A DNA stretch of 64,000 nucleotides from Acidobacteriota bacterium (GTDB lineage Bacteria > Acidobacteriota > Terriglobia > Bryobacterales > Bryobacteraceae): positions 1 through 64,000 of the forward strand of contig JAFKEE010000018.1 in NCBI GenBank assembly GCA_017307505.1, in the 5' to 3' direction. The first letter of the stretch is position 1; every line of letters begins with the position of its first letter. Positions 7,136 through 15,391 of this stretch are shown here, piece after piece. The position numbers and the translations under genes were made by a program. The notes beneath the pieces are model-generated. The model had not been told where the DNA came from. It saw only the letters and a list, made by a program, of their open reading frames with translations, and ran no database searches.

Positions 7136-9325
7136 ATGCCTGATGCTCTACATTTCAGAATCCACGGAATGGACTGTGCGGAAGAAGTCGCCATTCTGAA
7201 GCGCGAACTGCACGACCTCACCGGAAACGAATCGGGTCTCTCCTTCGACATCCTCAACGGCCGGATGACTCTGCAGGACGGCGGCCGGCTCTCCGTGCAG
7301 CAAGTCATAGAGAGAGTGGCAAGGACAGGGATGTCCGCCGAGTTGTGGGTTGACTCAGAGCAAGCCCTGTCGGGGACGGAATCGCGGAAATGGTGGCGCG
7401 ATCCTCGAACCATCATGACTGCCCTCAGCGGCTCGCTGACCGTGGCCGGCTTTTGTCTCCACGTCCTCCTCAGCGGCAGCTTTTTATCGGCCTTGGCTGC
7501 GGAGCATGTTGGCGCGGGCGGAGTGACGCCACTTCCCGTTCGAGCCCTCTATCTCCTTGCCGTCGTCACCGGCGCATGGTACGTCGTGCCGAAAGCCTGG
7601 TTCGCGCTGCGGCGGTTTCGCCCGGACATGAATCTGCTGATGACGGTTGCCGTAATCGGTGCGATTGCTCTTGGGCAATGGCTCGAAGCGGCCACAGTCT
7701 CTTTTCTCTTCGCCCTGTCACTGGCGTTGGAGTCCTGGAGCGTAGGACGCGCCCGGCGCGCAGTCGAGGCTCTCTTGAAGATTGCCCCGGAATCCGTCAG
7801 CGTAGTGGAATCCGATGGCGCGATCCATGAAGAACCTTCGGCGGATGTTTCGGTGGGTACTCTCTTCCGGGTTCGACCCGGGGAACGGATCGGGCTCGAC
7901 GGTACAGTCGTTGAAGGTGTGACCGACGTCAACCAGGCTCCGATAACCGGCGAGAGCCTTCCAGTGACCAAGGAACCAGGGTCGGCTGTCTTTGCCGGGA
8001 CCATCAATGGAAACGGCGTCATCGATGTGCGCTCCACGAAGCGCGCAAGCGATACCACGCTCGCGCACGTGATCCGTCTGGTGGGAGAAAGCCAAGGCCG
8101 GCGTTCTCCCTCTGAGCAGTGGGTGAACCGCTTCGCTCGCATTTATACACCGACGGTGTTTGCCGTGGCCCTCCTGACGGCGATCATCCCGCCGCTGTTG
8201 TTCCACCAACCTTGGGAAACGTGGTTCTACCAATCGCTCGTGTTGTTGGTGATTGGCTGCCCGTGCGCCTTGGTGATCTCGACGCCGGTAAGCATTGTCG
8301 CGGGCCTCGCTGCGGCGGCTCGCAACGGAGTTCTCGTCAAGGGTGGATTGGCTCTTGAGACACCTGCGCGCCTCAAGGTGATCGCCATGGACAAGACTGG
8401 AACGCTGACCGAGGGCAAGCCGTCGGTCGCCAAAGTCGTCGCGATGAATGGGCACACCGAGCAGGAATTGCTCGAGCGTGCTGGCGCACTGGAGTCCTCA
8501 AGCCAGCACCCTCTGGCTCGTGCGATCTGTGAATACGTGAGCGCGCGCGACCTGCACCCGGGCCCGGTCACTGATTTCACCCTCATCCCTGGCAAGGGTG
8601 CCACCGCGCGACTCGATGGCAGATCCTTCTGGCTCGGCTCCCACCGGTTCCTAGAGGAACGCGGGCAAGAGACGCCAGAGGTGCACGCGCTCCTCGGCGA
8701 CTTGTCCGCCAGCGGACATTCGGTCGTAGTCATTGGCAACGAAACCCACGTGTGCGGATTCATCGCCCTCGCCGACCGGCTTCGTCCGGGAGTTCAAGGG
8801 TTGTTGGCGTTAACCCGCGGCTTGGGCGTGCCCCACATCGTGATGCTGACCGGCGACAATGAAGGAACGGCTCGCACAATCGCAAGGCAGGCAGGGATCG
8901 AAGAAGTACGGGCTGAACTTCTGCCGGCCGACAAAGTGAGTGCGATAGAGGTTCTTGTCGAGCGATACGGATCGGTGGCGATGATCGGAGACGGCGTGAA
9001 CGACGCGCCGGCGATGGCCCGCTCCAGCATCGGAATTGCGATGGGCGCCATCGGGAGCGATGCGGCAATCGAAGCCGCAGACATCGCCCTCATGTCGGAC
9101 AACCTGCACCAACTGCCGTGGCTCATCGCCCACTCCAGGAGGACGCTCGCGATCATCCGCCAAAACATCGTCCTCTCGTTGGCGGTGAAGTTCGTATTTG
9201 TCGCCCTCGCGTTCGCCGGGCATGCTTCGCTGTGGGCAGCAATCGCCGCGGACATGGGGGTCTCGCTCCTTGTCATCTTCAACGCGTTACGCCTGTTGAA
9301 CTCCACGAGTCGGCCCGGAACGTGA
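7136..9325 (+). CDS. P1B-type heavy-metal-transporting ATPase (Zn/Cd/Pb class)
   Basis: ATP-driven metal exporter of 729 aa. An N-terminal HMA-like domain (FRIHGMDCAEEVAILKREL) has CxxE rather than CxxC. The actuator motif is TGES. The TM6 metal site is CPC (IGCPCALVISTP, about residue 375) and the phosphorylation site is DKTGT (about 419). The nucleotide-binding SSQHP and the hinge GDGVNDAPA are present. The CPC motif and downstream MGAIGSDAA fit CadA/ZntA-type pumps more than copper pumps. The ATG at 7136 is chosen over a start at 6995, because similarity begins there and AAAGGAG lies upstream. The 47 extra codons of the longer frame only shadow the HMA micro-gene. Confidence 0.93.
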   Translation: MPDALHFRIHGMDCAEEVAILKRELHDLTGNESGLSFDILNGRMTLQDGGRLSVQQVIERVARTGMSAELWVDSEQALSGTESRKWWRDPRTIMTALSGSLTVAGFCLHVLLSGSFLSALAAEHVGAGGVTPLPVRALYLLAVVTGAWYVVPKAWFALRRFRPDMNLLMTVAVIGAIALGQWLEAATVSFLFALSLALESWSVGRARRAVEALLKIAPESVSVVESDGAIHEEPSADVSVGTLFRVRPGERIGLDGTVVEGVTDVNQAPITGESLPVTKEPGSAVFAGTINGNGVIDVRSTKRASDTTLAHVIRLVGESQGRRSPSEQWVNRFARIYTPTVFAVALLTAIIPPLLFHQPWETWFYQSLVLLVIGCPCALVISTPVSIVAGLAAAARNGVLVKGGLALETPARLKVIAMDKTGTLTEGKPSVAKVVAMNGHTEQELLERAGALESSSQHPLARAICEYVSARDLHPGPVTDFTLIPGKGATARLDGRSFWLGSHRFLEERGQETPEVHALLGDLSASGHSVVVIGNETHVCGFIALADRLRPGVQGLLALTRGLGVPHIVMLTGDNEGTARTIARQAGIEEVRAELLPADKVSAIEVLVERYGSVAMIGDGVNDAPAMARSSIGIAMGAIGSDAAIEAADIALMSDNLHQLPWLIAHSRRTLAIIRQNIVLSLAVKFVFVALAFAGHASLWAAIAADMGVSLLVIFNALRLLNSTSRPGT

Positions 9326-9487
9326 CTTGGATCGAGACCTCGGCCCGGACGGCTCCTCCGTCCCGCACGGACATTCCCCCATCAGTGGCGAGGCTGCCAC
9401 CCAGACCCTCTTAGCAAGAACGGGACATAGTCGATTTTCGAGACTCCGAGGCGCAAGAACTGCGCTTCTAAGTTGTTGACGCGAATG

Positions 9488-9533
9488 TGGAGCAGGGCGA
9501 GTGGATTTGAGCAACCAACCTCTTGGTTCCGGA
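9488..9533 (-). other. Degenerate tRNA-Arg(CCG)-like 3' fragment, possible attachment-site remnant
   Basis: Read on the minus strand, the segment begins with an anticodon loop TCCGGAA followed by CCAAG, a variable loop AGGTT, a T-arm-like GTTGCTCAAATCCAC and an acceptor end closing in CCA at 9488. It has the form of the 3' half of a tRNA-Arg with CCG anticodon. The 5' half is absent: the anticodon stem partner is CGCGG rather than CTTGG, and no matching acceptor strand was found. The T-loop reads CTCAAAT instead of TTCAAAT, so it is decayed. Such 3' tRNA fragments commonly mark the distal end of integrated islands. Confidence 0.45.
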
Positions 9534-9597
9534 CCGCGTGCTCAGACAACAACTGCATCCTCGGACAAGCTTTCATTTCTGCCGACGCGGACGCGAA

Positions 9598-9623
9598 GGA
9601 CCTCCGAAGGAGCCTTCAGGTCC
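9598..9623. repeat. Short inverted repeat / hairpin
   Basis: GGACCT (9598-9603) pairs with AGGTCC (9618-9623), and inside it GAAGG (9606-9610) pairs with CCTTC (9613-9617). No T-run follows, so it is not a typical intrinsic terminator. It may be a residual boundary structure or a weak terminator of the ATPase transcript. Confidence 0.4.
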
Positions 9624-9729
9624 GCGAGTCAGAAATACTGGTGAGGATTGCCGGCTCAGAACGCTCTTATGATGTATGGGGCCGTTTCGACCCGGTCGCA
9701 TAGCGCTGTCGCGGAGGAATCGGGGGGCT

Positions 9730-11373
9730 CTTGTCCATCCGCCGATACGGGTGACGCTCCGCTATGTCATTGCTTTTGCGGGCCTTGTGTGGTTCGTCGG
9801 CGCCTTGCGGGCGCAGGATCAGCCGGAAGATCTCCTCCGGCAGGCGAACCGGTTGGCCGATGCCGGAAACTTGGCTGCCGCCCGGCCGTTGTACGCGAGA
9901 GCGGAGCGGGCATTCACCCAGTCCGGTGATCGCAAGCAAGCGCTCTACGCCAAGTTCGGGCGTCTCCGAAGAGACGTCGAATCCGGTTCCTATGATGCGT
10001 GCTTGCGGGAGATTAACGCGGATCTGGCCACGCCCGAGGTGAGCGCTGATCCAGCACTAAGGCTTCGTGGGCTCTCCGTTCGCGCCTCCATCAACATGAA
10101 CCTGAGCACCAGCGAGGCCAAACGGGACTGGCAGCAGATCGGCGCTATCGCTGACCAACTCGGAGAGGTTCGCTGGGCCAACAGAGCCGCGGGACAATTG
10201 GGCATCCTCGCTGGACTCGAAGGGGACTACTCGACCGCCCTGACGGCTCTTCTGGGGGCGATTAAGAAAGCCGCCGAGCAGAAGGATATTGCGGCAGAAA
10301 TCTACTTCAAGACATTCCTCGGCAATGGCCTCACGGCCAACAACCGTGCCGACCAGGCGATCAGCGTCTTCGATTCCGCGATTGACGCAGGGAGGCGATC
10401 CCCCGATACCGGTTTCCAGGTGCTTCCCGTGATCGGCAAGGTCCGGGCGCTTCGCGCCTTGAAGCGCGACGAAGAAGCGCAAAAGATGATCGCTGAAGCC
10501 CTCACCTTCGCCCGAGCGCAACAGATCCTTGGCGCACAGGCCGAACTGCTCGTTCAATCCGGGCTCTCCTGGGTAAACGTGAGAGACTACGCCGCTGCGG
10601 AGGCTGCCCTCACGGAGGCCGTCCAGGTTGCCAGCAAAGCGTCCCTGCCACGGATGGTTGCACAGGCGCAGTCGGGACTTGTCGACTTGTACCAAGCCAA
10701 GGGGGACTTGGCGTCAGCGGCGAAGGCCTCTGATGCGGCTGTGGATGCAGTGTATCGACCCGAAGAGATCTACAGCCTGCCCCAGCATCTCGCAAAGAAG
10801 GCCGAAGTCCGCGCTGTCAGCGGGCAAGTGGGGGAATCCGGACGGCTCTACGCCGAGGCGGCCTCATTGATCGAGGGAATGCTTGTGAACATGCCGAGTT
10901 CGATGGCGAAGTCCTCGATGATCGCCGCCATGAGTCGCGTTTACGCCGGCCACTTCCGACTTGCGATCGAACAGTCCAAGAGCTACCCCGATGCCTTCCG
11001 AATCGTTGAGCGTGCGCGGGGGAGAGGCCTTGCGGATTCCCTACGCTATGGAAAGCGGCGAGCCGAGGAGCCGCCGGTGCCGGCGGAGCTACGCATTGCC
11101 GCGATCCAGAGGGAAATGCGGCAGACGCGCTCGCCCTCCAAGATCAAGCAACTACTCCTCCAACTCGAGGATGCCGAGACCGAGTTGTCGGGAGTCGAGT
11201 CGCGCCGCAATCGTCAGAGTATTCGGGAAATGGCGCTTCTCGGCAAGAGTGCCGTGGAACTAACGGCGTTCCAGTCCGGCTTGCGGCCCGGCGAGCTCGT
11301 CCTGGAGTTTGTGCTGGACGAGCCGTCTTCCTATTGCCTGGCGGTTCGCAACACGGGAGTAGCCGTCCACTAA
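9730..11373 (+). CDS. Exported TPR protein of the TPR-CHAT type, truncated at the start of the CHAT domain
   Basis: A signal peptide (YVIAFAGLVWFVGALRAQ) is followed by about ten TPR-like helical repeats rich in Ala and Leu. A coiled linker (RGLADSL...EMRQTRSP...LEDAETELSGVESRR) then leads to the beginning of a CHAT domain (LRPGELVLEFVLDEPSSYCLAVRNTGVAVH). The frame stops right there, so the roughly 300-residue caspase-like CHAT region is missing. The stop coincides with the point where the neighbouring DsrE gene also loses homology, so a rearrangement cut both genes. The start is uncertain: TTG at 9730 follows GGAGGA, and an ATG at 9676 is an alternative. Probably non-functional as a protease. 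Confidence 0.7.
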   Translation, partial: LVHPPIRVTLRYVIAFAGLVWFVGALRAQDQPEDLLRQANRLADAGNLAAARPLYARAERAFTQSGDRKQALYAKFGRLRRDVESGSYDACLREINADLATPEVSADPALRLRGLSVRASINMNLSTSEAKRDWQQIGAIADQLGEVRWANRAAGQLGILAGLEGDYSTALTALLGAIKKAAEQKDIAAEIYFKTFLGNGLTANNRADQAISVFDSAIDAGRRSPDTGFQVLPVIGKVRALRALKRDEEAQKMIAEALTFARAQQILGAQAELLVQSGLSWVNVRDYAAAEAALTEAVQVASKASLPRMVAQAQSGLVDLYQAKGDLASAAKASDAAVDAVYRPEEIYSLPQHLAKKAEVRAVSGQVGESGRLYAEAASLIEGMLVNMPSSMAKSSMIAAMSRVYAGHFRLAIEQSKSYPDAFRIVERARGRGLADSLRYGKRRAEEPPVPAELRIAAIQREMRQTRSPSKIKQLLLQLEDAETELSGVESRRNRQSIREMALLGKSAVELTAFQSGLRPGELVLEFVLDEPSSYCLAVRNTGVAVH

Positions 11374-11770
11374 CCAGCTCATGAAGGTCCTTCAGAGTCG
11401 AACGTGGGCAGAGTTCCGAACCTCCCGAATTGCGGAGCTTGAGGCAAGTTCCGCAGGCCATGACCTTGCCGCCCTTTCCCAGAAAGGTCTTGGCGATTCC
11501 TTGCACGTCGAAGTTCTGATCGTGGATCTGGTCGAGCTCTACGCCTTTTCCGAGGAGAAAGACCGAAACGGTATCCCCGTGCTCAAGGGAGTAGTTGGCC
11601 AGCCGGAAGGCATTGAAAACAGTTTCCGGATCGGTGGTCGTCATCACGATCCCGAGCTTCATCGAGGCCTTGCCACCCGCAACCTGGGTGGAAGCCGTTC
11701 TGCATCCCTGGAACGAAACGGCCATCAGCAGCACCGCCAGAAACCAGTAGGCACGTGGGATTCGCATCAT
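11144..11770 (-). CDS. DsrE-family lipoprotein with aberrant C-terminus
   Basis: The ATG pair at 11770/11767 follows AAGGAG at good spacing. A lipoprotein signal (FLAVLLMAVSFQGC) precedes a DsrE/F-like domain (MKLGIVMTTTDPETVFNAFR...) with the three-Cys segment CGTCLKLRNSGGSELCP. It closely parallels the cytoplasmic DsrE protein encoded just upstream, so it is a duplicated, exported copy. After STLKDLHELV (about base 11373) similarity ends. The last 74-odd residues are encoded antisense to the CHAT gene and look random. The native C-terminus was lost in a rearrangement. It is the last gene of the sulfur operon. Confidence 0.75.
   Translation of the reverse strand: MMRIPRAYWFLAVLLMAVSFQGCRTASTQVAGGKASMKLGIVMTTTDPETVFNAFRLANYSLEHGDTVSVFLLGKGVELDQIHDQNFDVQGIAKTFLGKGGKVMACGTCLKLRNSGGSELCPRSTLKDLHELVSGRLLPCCEPPGNRKTARPAQTPGRARRAASRTGTPLVPRHSCREAPFPEYSDDCGATRLPTTRSRHPRVGGVVA
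11367..11379. other. Rearrangement breakpoint joining a CHAT gene to a DsrE gene tail-to-tail
   Basis: On the plus strand the CHAT frame ends GVAVH-stop at 11373. On the minus strand the DsrE homology (compare DHYEVVRDSDKLVTV in the intact paralogue) stops at DLHELV in the same place. Both genes lose their C-terminal parts at one point. No transposase or target-site duplication is visible. Confidence 0.6.
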
Positions 11771-11824
11771 CAGGTCTCCTTCATCTATCACCCGCGGTGG
11801 TCTTCTCCGGCGTCACTGGCCGGA

Positions 11825-12145
11825 TCAGACGGTCACCAGTTTGTCTGAGTCGCGCACGACTTCGTAATGATCCTTCAACGTTGACAGTGGGCAGAGCTCC
11901 GATCCTCCGGAGTTGCGAAGTTTCAGACACGTCCCGCATGCAAGAAACTCGCCTCCCCCATCCAGCACTTTCTGTGCCTCTCCCTTTACGTCGAAGGTTG
12001 AGTCGTCGATGGAGTCAATCTCGACACCCTTGCCCGACAGGAAGATCCGGACCTGGTCGCCCTGCTTCAGACTGTACAGCGCCAGTCGCATCGTGTTGTA
12101 CACCGTCTCCGGTTCAGTTCGAGTGATGATCATTCCGAGTTTCAT
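11825..12145 (-). CDS. Cytoplasmic DsrE/F-like sulfur-carrier protein
   Basis: A compact 106-residue DsrE-superfamily protein (MKLGMIITRTEPETVYNTMRLALYSL...) with Cys residues in CGTCLKLRNSGGSELCP, which could carry persulfide sulfur. AGGAAG lies before the ATG. It follows the SQR-like flavoprotein by 36 bases in an operon with a cysteine desulfurase and an ArsR-rhodanese regulator, so a role in sulfane-sulfur relay is likely. The lipoprotein paralogue immediately downstream shares most of its sequence. Confidence 0.85.
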   Translation of the reverse strand: MKLGMIITRTEPETVYNTMRLALYSLKQGDQVRIFLSGKGVEIDSIDDSTFDVKGEAQKVLDGGGEFLACGTCLKLRNSGGSELCPLSTLKDHYEVVRDSDKLVTV

Positions 12146-12181
12146 GACTTCCTGGATGGTCCTTTCAGTAGCGAGTCCAAG

Positions 12182-13420
12182 CTAGAGGTTGAGCGGGATG
12201 CCGTAGAGTCTTCCGCCTGCTTTCATAGCCCAGCCAATCGCCGAACGGCGCAAGCCGACGGGGGCCAGCCACCATTTTTCGAAAAGCACCTTGCCTAAGT
12301 GCCACGCCTTTCCGATCTGCCTCAGTTGCACGTTTGGCGCGGGTTCTGCGAAGAAGTTGCCAAACGCGAACCCAGCCAGATCCTCGCCGGCCTCCAGCAT
12401 GCAGTACCCGTCACCGCAAAACGCCGCTTCGCACGAACGCCCAGTCACGTCAGCGACGATCCGTTGCGCGACTACTTCGGCCTGGGCGTGAGCGAACACG
12501 CCGGCCTTGGGTAACATCAGCGGCACATCCGGCTTCCAACGCCCGGGAATCGGAATCGCTGTCACGTCGCCGATCGCATAGACGCCGTCCTGACTCGTCC
12601 GCAATGTCTGCGGATCGACCGGAATCCAACCAGCCTGGTCGGTGAGCCCGGCGTCCACAGCGGCTCTTGGCGCGCGGTGGGGAGGCACCGCCACGAGCAG
12701 GTCATATCCGAGCCGCACCCCGTTGTCGAAGCTCATTTCCCGCGCGCCCGGGTCCACGGAGGTGAGCTTATGGAGCGGGTGGAAGTCGATCCCCTTTGCG
12801 TGGAGCATCCCTCGAACGGCTTCACCAAGCTGCGGGCCAGCCACCGGCATCGGCTGCGACTCCGGTGTAAACAGGTGGATCTCCACTTTTGCAGACAAGC
12901 CCCGCCGGCGAAAATAGTCAGCGATCAGCATGGCACCCTCGTGAGGCGCACCCGGGCACTTGTACGGCATGGCTGACACCACGACGGCAATCCGTCCGCC
13001 CGAAAACCCCTTGAGCGTGTCTCGTAGTCGTGTGGAGCCCTCGAACGTGAAGAACGTCTGCGACGCCTCGGCCAAGCCTGGGATGGCCCCGGGAGCCAGA
13101 TCGGCGCCCAGCGCCATGATCAGGTGATCGTACGCGAATTCCGCGACGCTGGTCCTCACTTTTCGCCGGACGGGTTCGATGCCCAAAACTTCTGCCTGGA
13201 CCAGTTCGACGCCCCGGCGCAGAAGGCCTGCCAGCGGTGCGCGGACCTGATTCGGCTCACGGTCTCCCGTCATGAGCCAGAGGAAGGAAGGAGCAAAGGC
13301 GTGTTGCGCGTTCTTCTCCACCAGCACGACACGATGGGCGGAGGGCAGTTGCCGGCGAATCTCGTTTGCGGCCACTATGCCGCCTATTCCGCCGCCAAGC
13401 ACCAAGGTCGTTGATGTCAT
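12182..13420 (-). CDS. Sulfide:quinone oxidoreductase-like FAD flavoprotein
   Basis: A 412-residue pyridine-nucleotide-disulfide-family flavoprotein. The FAD Rossmann motif is at the N-terminus (LVLGGGIGGIVAANEI), and a second FAD motif (DGVYAIGDVTAI) lies at about 290. The conserved Cys of SQR-type proteins appears in PYKCPGAPHEG, and another Cys pair lies in CGDGYCMLEAG. A C-terminal amphipathic region suits membrane association. The likely reaction is oxidation of sulfide to sulfane sulfur with electrons to quinone. It follows the desulfurase by 15 bases and precedes the DsrE genes. Without structural comparison, an FCSD-like or NDH-2-like role cannot be excluded. Confidence 0.85.
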   Translation of the reverse strand: MTSTTLVLGGGIGGIVAANEIRRQLPSAHRVVLVEKNAQHAFAPSFLWLMTGDREPNQVRAPLAGLLRRGVELVQAEVLGIEPVRRKVRTSVAEFAYDHLIMALGADLAPGAIPGLAEASQTFFTFEGSTRLRDTLKGFSGGRIAVVVSAMPYKCPGAPHEGAMLIADYFRRRGLSAKVEIHLFTPESQPMPVAGPQLGEAVRGMLHAKGIDFHPLHKLTSVDPGAREMSFDNGVRLGYDLLVAVPPHRAPRAAVDAGLTDQAGWIPVDPQTLRTSQDGVYAIGDVTAIPIPGRWKPDVPLMLPKAGVFAHAQAEVVAQRIVADVTGRSCEAAFCGDGYCMLEAGEDLAGFAFGNFFAEPAPNVQLRQIGKAWHLGKVLFEKWWLAPVGLRRSAIGWAMKAGGRLYGIPLNL

Positions 13421-13435
13421 CTTCCCCTCACCCTC

Positions 13436-14587
13436 CTACGAACGGCCTGCCCGAAGGCATTGGGCCGCTTCCGCGACGACGGTCACCGCCGTGTCGATGT
13501 CCTCCTCGCTGGTCATGCGTCCCGTGGAAAATCGGATTGTCCCCCTCGCCCATTCCTGCGAAATACGCATTGCCTGAAGCACGCGTGAGACAGTGATCTG
13601 ACCGGAGTGGCATGCTGCTCCCGCGGAAGCGGCTACCTTGTCCTCGATGGCTGTGAGCACAGCGCCTGCATCCAGGCCCTCCACGCTGGCGCTCAACGTG
13701 TTCGGAAGCCGGTTGTCGGGATGGCCGTTCACGCTGAGATACGCCACCTGCTCGAGGAGTCCGGCCTCCAGCCTGTCGCGCATGCGGCGCATGTGCTCTC
13801 GGTTCTCCACGAGATCCTGATGCGCGACCTCGCACGCTTTCCCCAGACCCACAACTTCGAGAACGTTCTCCGTGCCCGGTCTTCTGCCGCCCTCCTGCCC
13901 GGCGCCCTCCATGAACCGTTCCAGAGCCGTTCCTTTGCGGATGTAGAGCGCCCCCACGCCTTTCGGCGCGTATAGCTTGTGGCCGGCGATCGACAGCAAG
14001 TCCACTCCCAACGCACGAACATCGGTCGGAATCTTGCCGGCGGACTGCGCCGCGTCCGTGTGAAAGACAATGCCCCGCGCATTCGCCAGCGCTGCAACCT
14101 CCTCGATGGGCTGAATCGTGCCCACCTCATTGTTCGCGTGCATCAGCGTGATGAGGATTGTCTCCGGCCGAATCGCCCTCTCGACATCGGCGGCGCTCAC
14201 CATGCCGTGTCCGTCGACGGGCAGGTAGGTGACCTCGAATCCATCATGCTTGAGCTTCTCGCAGACTCCGGTCACGGCGGGATGCTCAATTTGGCTCGTG
14301 ATGATGTGCTTGCCATGCCCCCGCCGGGCGAGCGCGGCACCCCGAATGGCATGGTTGTTGGATTCAGTGCCGCCGCTGGTGAATAGGACTTCGGCCGGCG
14401 TACAGTTCAACAGCGCGGCTACCTGGGATCGCGCCGTCTCGACGGCCTCGCGGGTTTTCCGGCCGTACCAATGGGAACTGGACGGGTTGCCGAAGTACTC
14501 CTCAAGATAGGGGCGCATCGCCTCGATCACCTCGGGGGCATGCGGGGTGGTGGCGTTGTAGTCCAGGTAGATCGGTTGGTTGGTCAA
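13436..14587 (-). CDS. Cysteine desulfurase (NifS/IscS class)
   Basis: PLP enzyme that removes sulfur from cysteine as enzyme-bound persulfide. It shows the N-terminal IYLDYNATTP, the PLP-lysine motif in AGHKLYAPKGVG, the conserved ETQ-like region SQIEHPAV, and a catalytic Cys loop ASAGAACHSG near residue 325. Length is 383 aa. The start is a TTG at 14587 after AGGGAGG. A longer frame from 14773 would overlap the regulator gene and adds no homologous sequence. It is 16 bases downstream of the ArsR-rhodanese regulator. The SQR/DsrE neighbours suggest sulfur trafficking rather than general Fe-S assembly, and no iscU is present. Confidence 0.92.
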   Translation of the reverse strand: MTNQPIYLDYNATTPHAPEVIEAMRPYLEEYFGNPSSSHWYGRKTREAVETARSQVAALLNCTPAEVLFTSGGTESNNHAIRGAALARRGHGKHIITSQIEHPAVTGVCEKLKHDGFEVTYLPVDGHGMVSAADVERAIRPETILITLMHANNEVGTIQPIEEVAALANARGIVFHTDAAQSAGKIPTDVRALGVDLLSIAGHKLYAPKGVGALYIRKGTALERFMEGAGQEGGRRPGTENVLEVVGLGKACEVAHQDLVENREHMRRMRDRLEAGLLEQVAYLSVNGHPDNRLPNTLSASVEGLDAGAVLTAIEDKVAASAGAACHSGQITVSRVLQAMRISQEWARGTIRFSTGRMTSEEDIDTAVTVVAEAAQCLRAGRS

Positions 14588-14603
14588 TCTCGCCTCCCTG
14601 CGG

Positions 14604-15293
14604 TTATGCCGTATGCAACACCGCCGTGCTGGCCTCGACCGGAAGCCCTCTCGCATGCCAGTCGGTGACACCGTCCTCCAGCCGGAAGGCAGTAAAGCCG
14701 CGCGCCCTGAGGATCTCGACCGCTTCCACGGCCAGCACGCAGTAAGGTCCTCGGCAGTAAGCCACAATCTCACGGTCGTGCGGTAGTTCGGCCAGGCGGC
14801 GTTCCAGTTCCTTCAACGGGACAGACAAGGCGCCGGGCAAATGGCCAGCGGCGTACTCCTCGAGCGGCCGTACGTCAAGCACAGTGACGGCGCCGTCCCG
14901 CACTTTGGCGAGAAGTTGTTCGCGGTCCACCGGCTGCAACCCCTGGCGGGCTTCAAGGAACCGGCGCGTGATCTCTCCGACCTCTGCCAACCGCGCCTCA
15001 GCCAAGGATCGAAGGGACCGGTAGAATTCGCACACCTGCTCATCGGCTAGCCGGTAGGTCACGTACAGGCCGGCCTTTTCTGCCTCCACCAACCGGGCCT
15101 CGCGCAGCGCCTTCAGGTGTTGTGACGTATTAGCCAAGCCCAAGCCCGCCTCCTTGGCCAGAGCTTCCACGGTGCGAGGACCCTGGCAAAGCAGGTCCAG
15201 AAGTTCCAGCCGGCTGGGATTCGAGATGGCCTTACCGATCCGAGCAAACTGCTCGTAGATAGCGGTTTTGAAACGTCGATTTCGGCTTGCCAT
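14604..15293 (-). CDS. ArsR-family regulator fused to a rhodanese domain
   Basis: A 229-residue two-domain protein. Residues about 10-100 form an ArsR winged helix (RIGKAISNPSRLELLDLLCQ...NTSQHLKALREARLV). Residues about 125-220 form a rhodanese domain (VTVLDVRPLEEYAAGHLPGA) with active loop CRGPYC (C180, C185). The winged helix carries Cys36 and Cys88, in places reminiscent of the two redox cysteines of persulfide sensors SqrR/BigR. That similarity is inference. It heads the sulfur operon, and the palindrome 8 bases upstream is a probable autoregulatory operator. Derepression by sulfide or persulfide is the likely logic. Confidence 0.9.
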   Translation of the reverse strand: MASRNRRFKTAIYEQFARIGKAISNPSRLELLDLLCQGPRTVEALAKEAGLGLANTSQHLKALREARLVEAEKAGLYVTYRLADEQVCEFYRSLRSLAEARLAEVGEITRRFLEARQGLQPVDREQLLAKVRDGAVTVLDVRPLEEYAAGHLPGALSVPLKELERRLAELPHDREIVAYCRGPYCVLAVEAVEILRARGFTAFRLEDGVTDWHARGLPVEASTAVLHTA

Positions 15294-15300
15294 GATTCCT

Positions 15301-15330
15301 TCAGTACTTTAAAATCTACTGAAGTACTGA
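15301..15330. promoter_or_regulatory. Probable ArsR-rhodanese operator
   Basis: Perfect inverted repeat TCAGTACTT (15301-15309) and AAGTACTGA (15322-15330) around a 12-base spacer, immediately upstream of the regulator start (15293, minus). A partial third half-site (TACTGA) lies in the spacer. Length and AT-rich centre fit an ArsR-family operator overlapping the operon promoter. Confidence 0.75.
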
Positions 15331-15391
15331 TCCAACGTCAAGACTCTTGTCCGGCCTTGATGCAAGTTATTGAAATCTGAGAGCATTACTG

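Larger units (their letters stand above)
9326..9675. other. Non-coding stretch at the right edge of the metal module
   Basis: No convincing gene is seen in these 350 bases. They hold a tRNA-like 3' fragment on the minus strand (9488-9533) and a near-perfect hairpin at 9598-9623. The short open frames here have no ribosome binding sites or recognisable domains. One of them translates to the NQEVGCSNPLA pattern typical of tRNA 3' ends. Confidence 0.6.
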
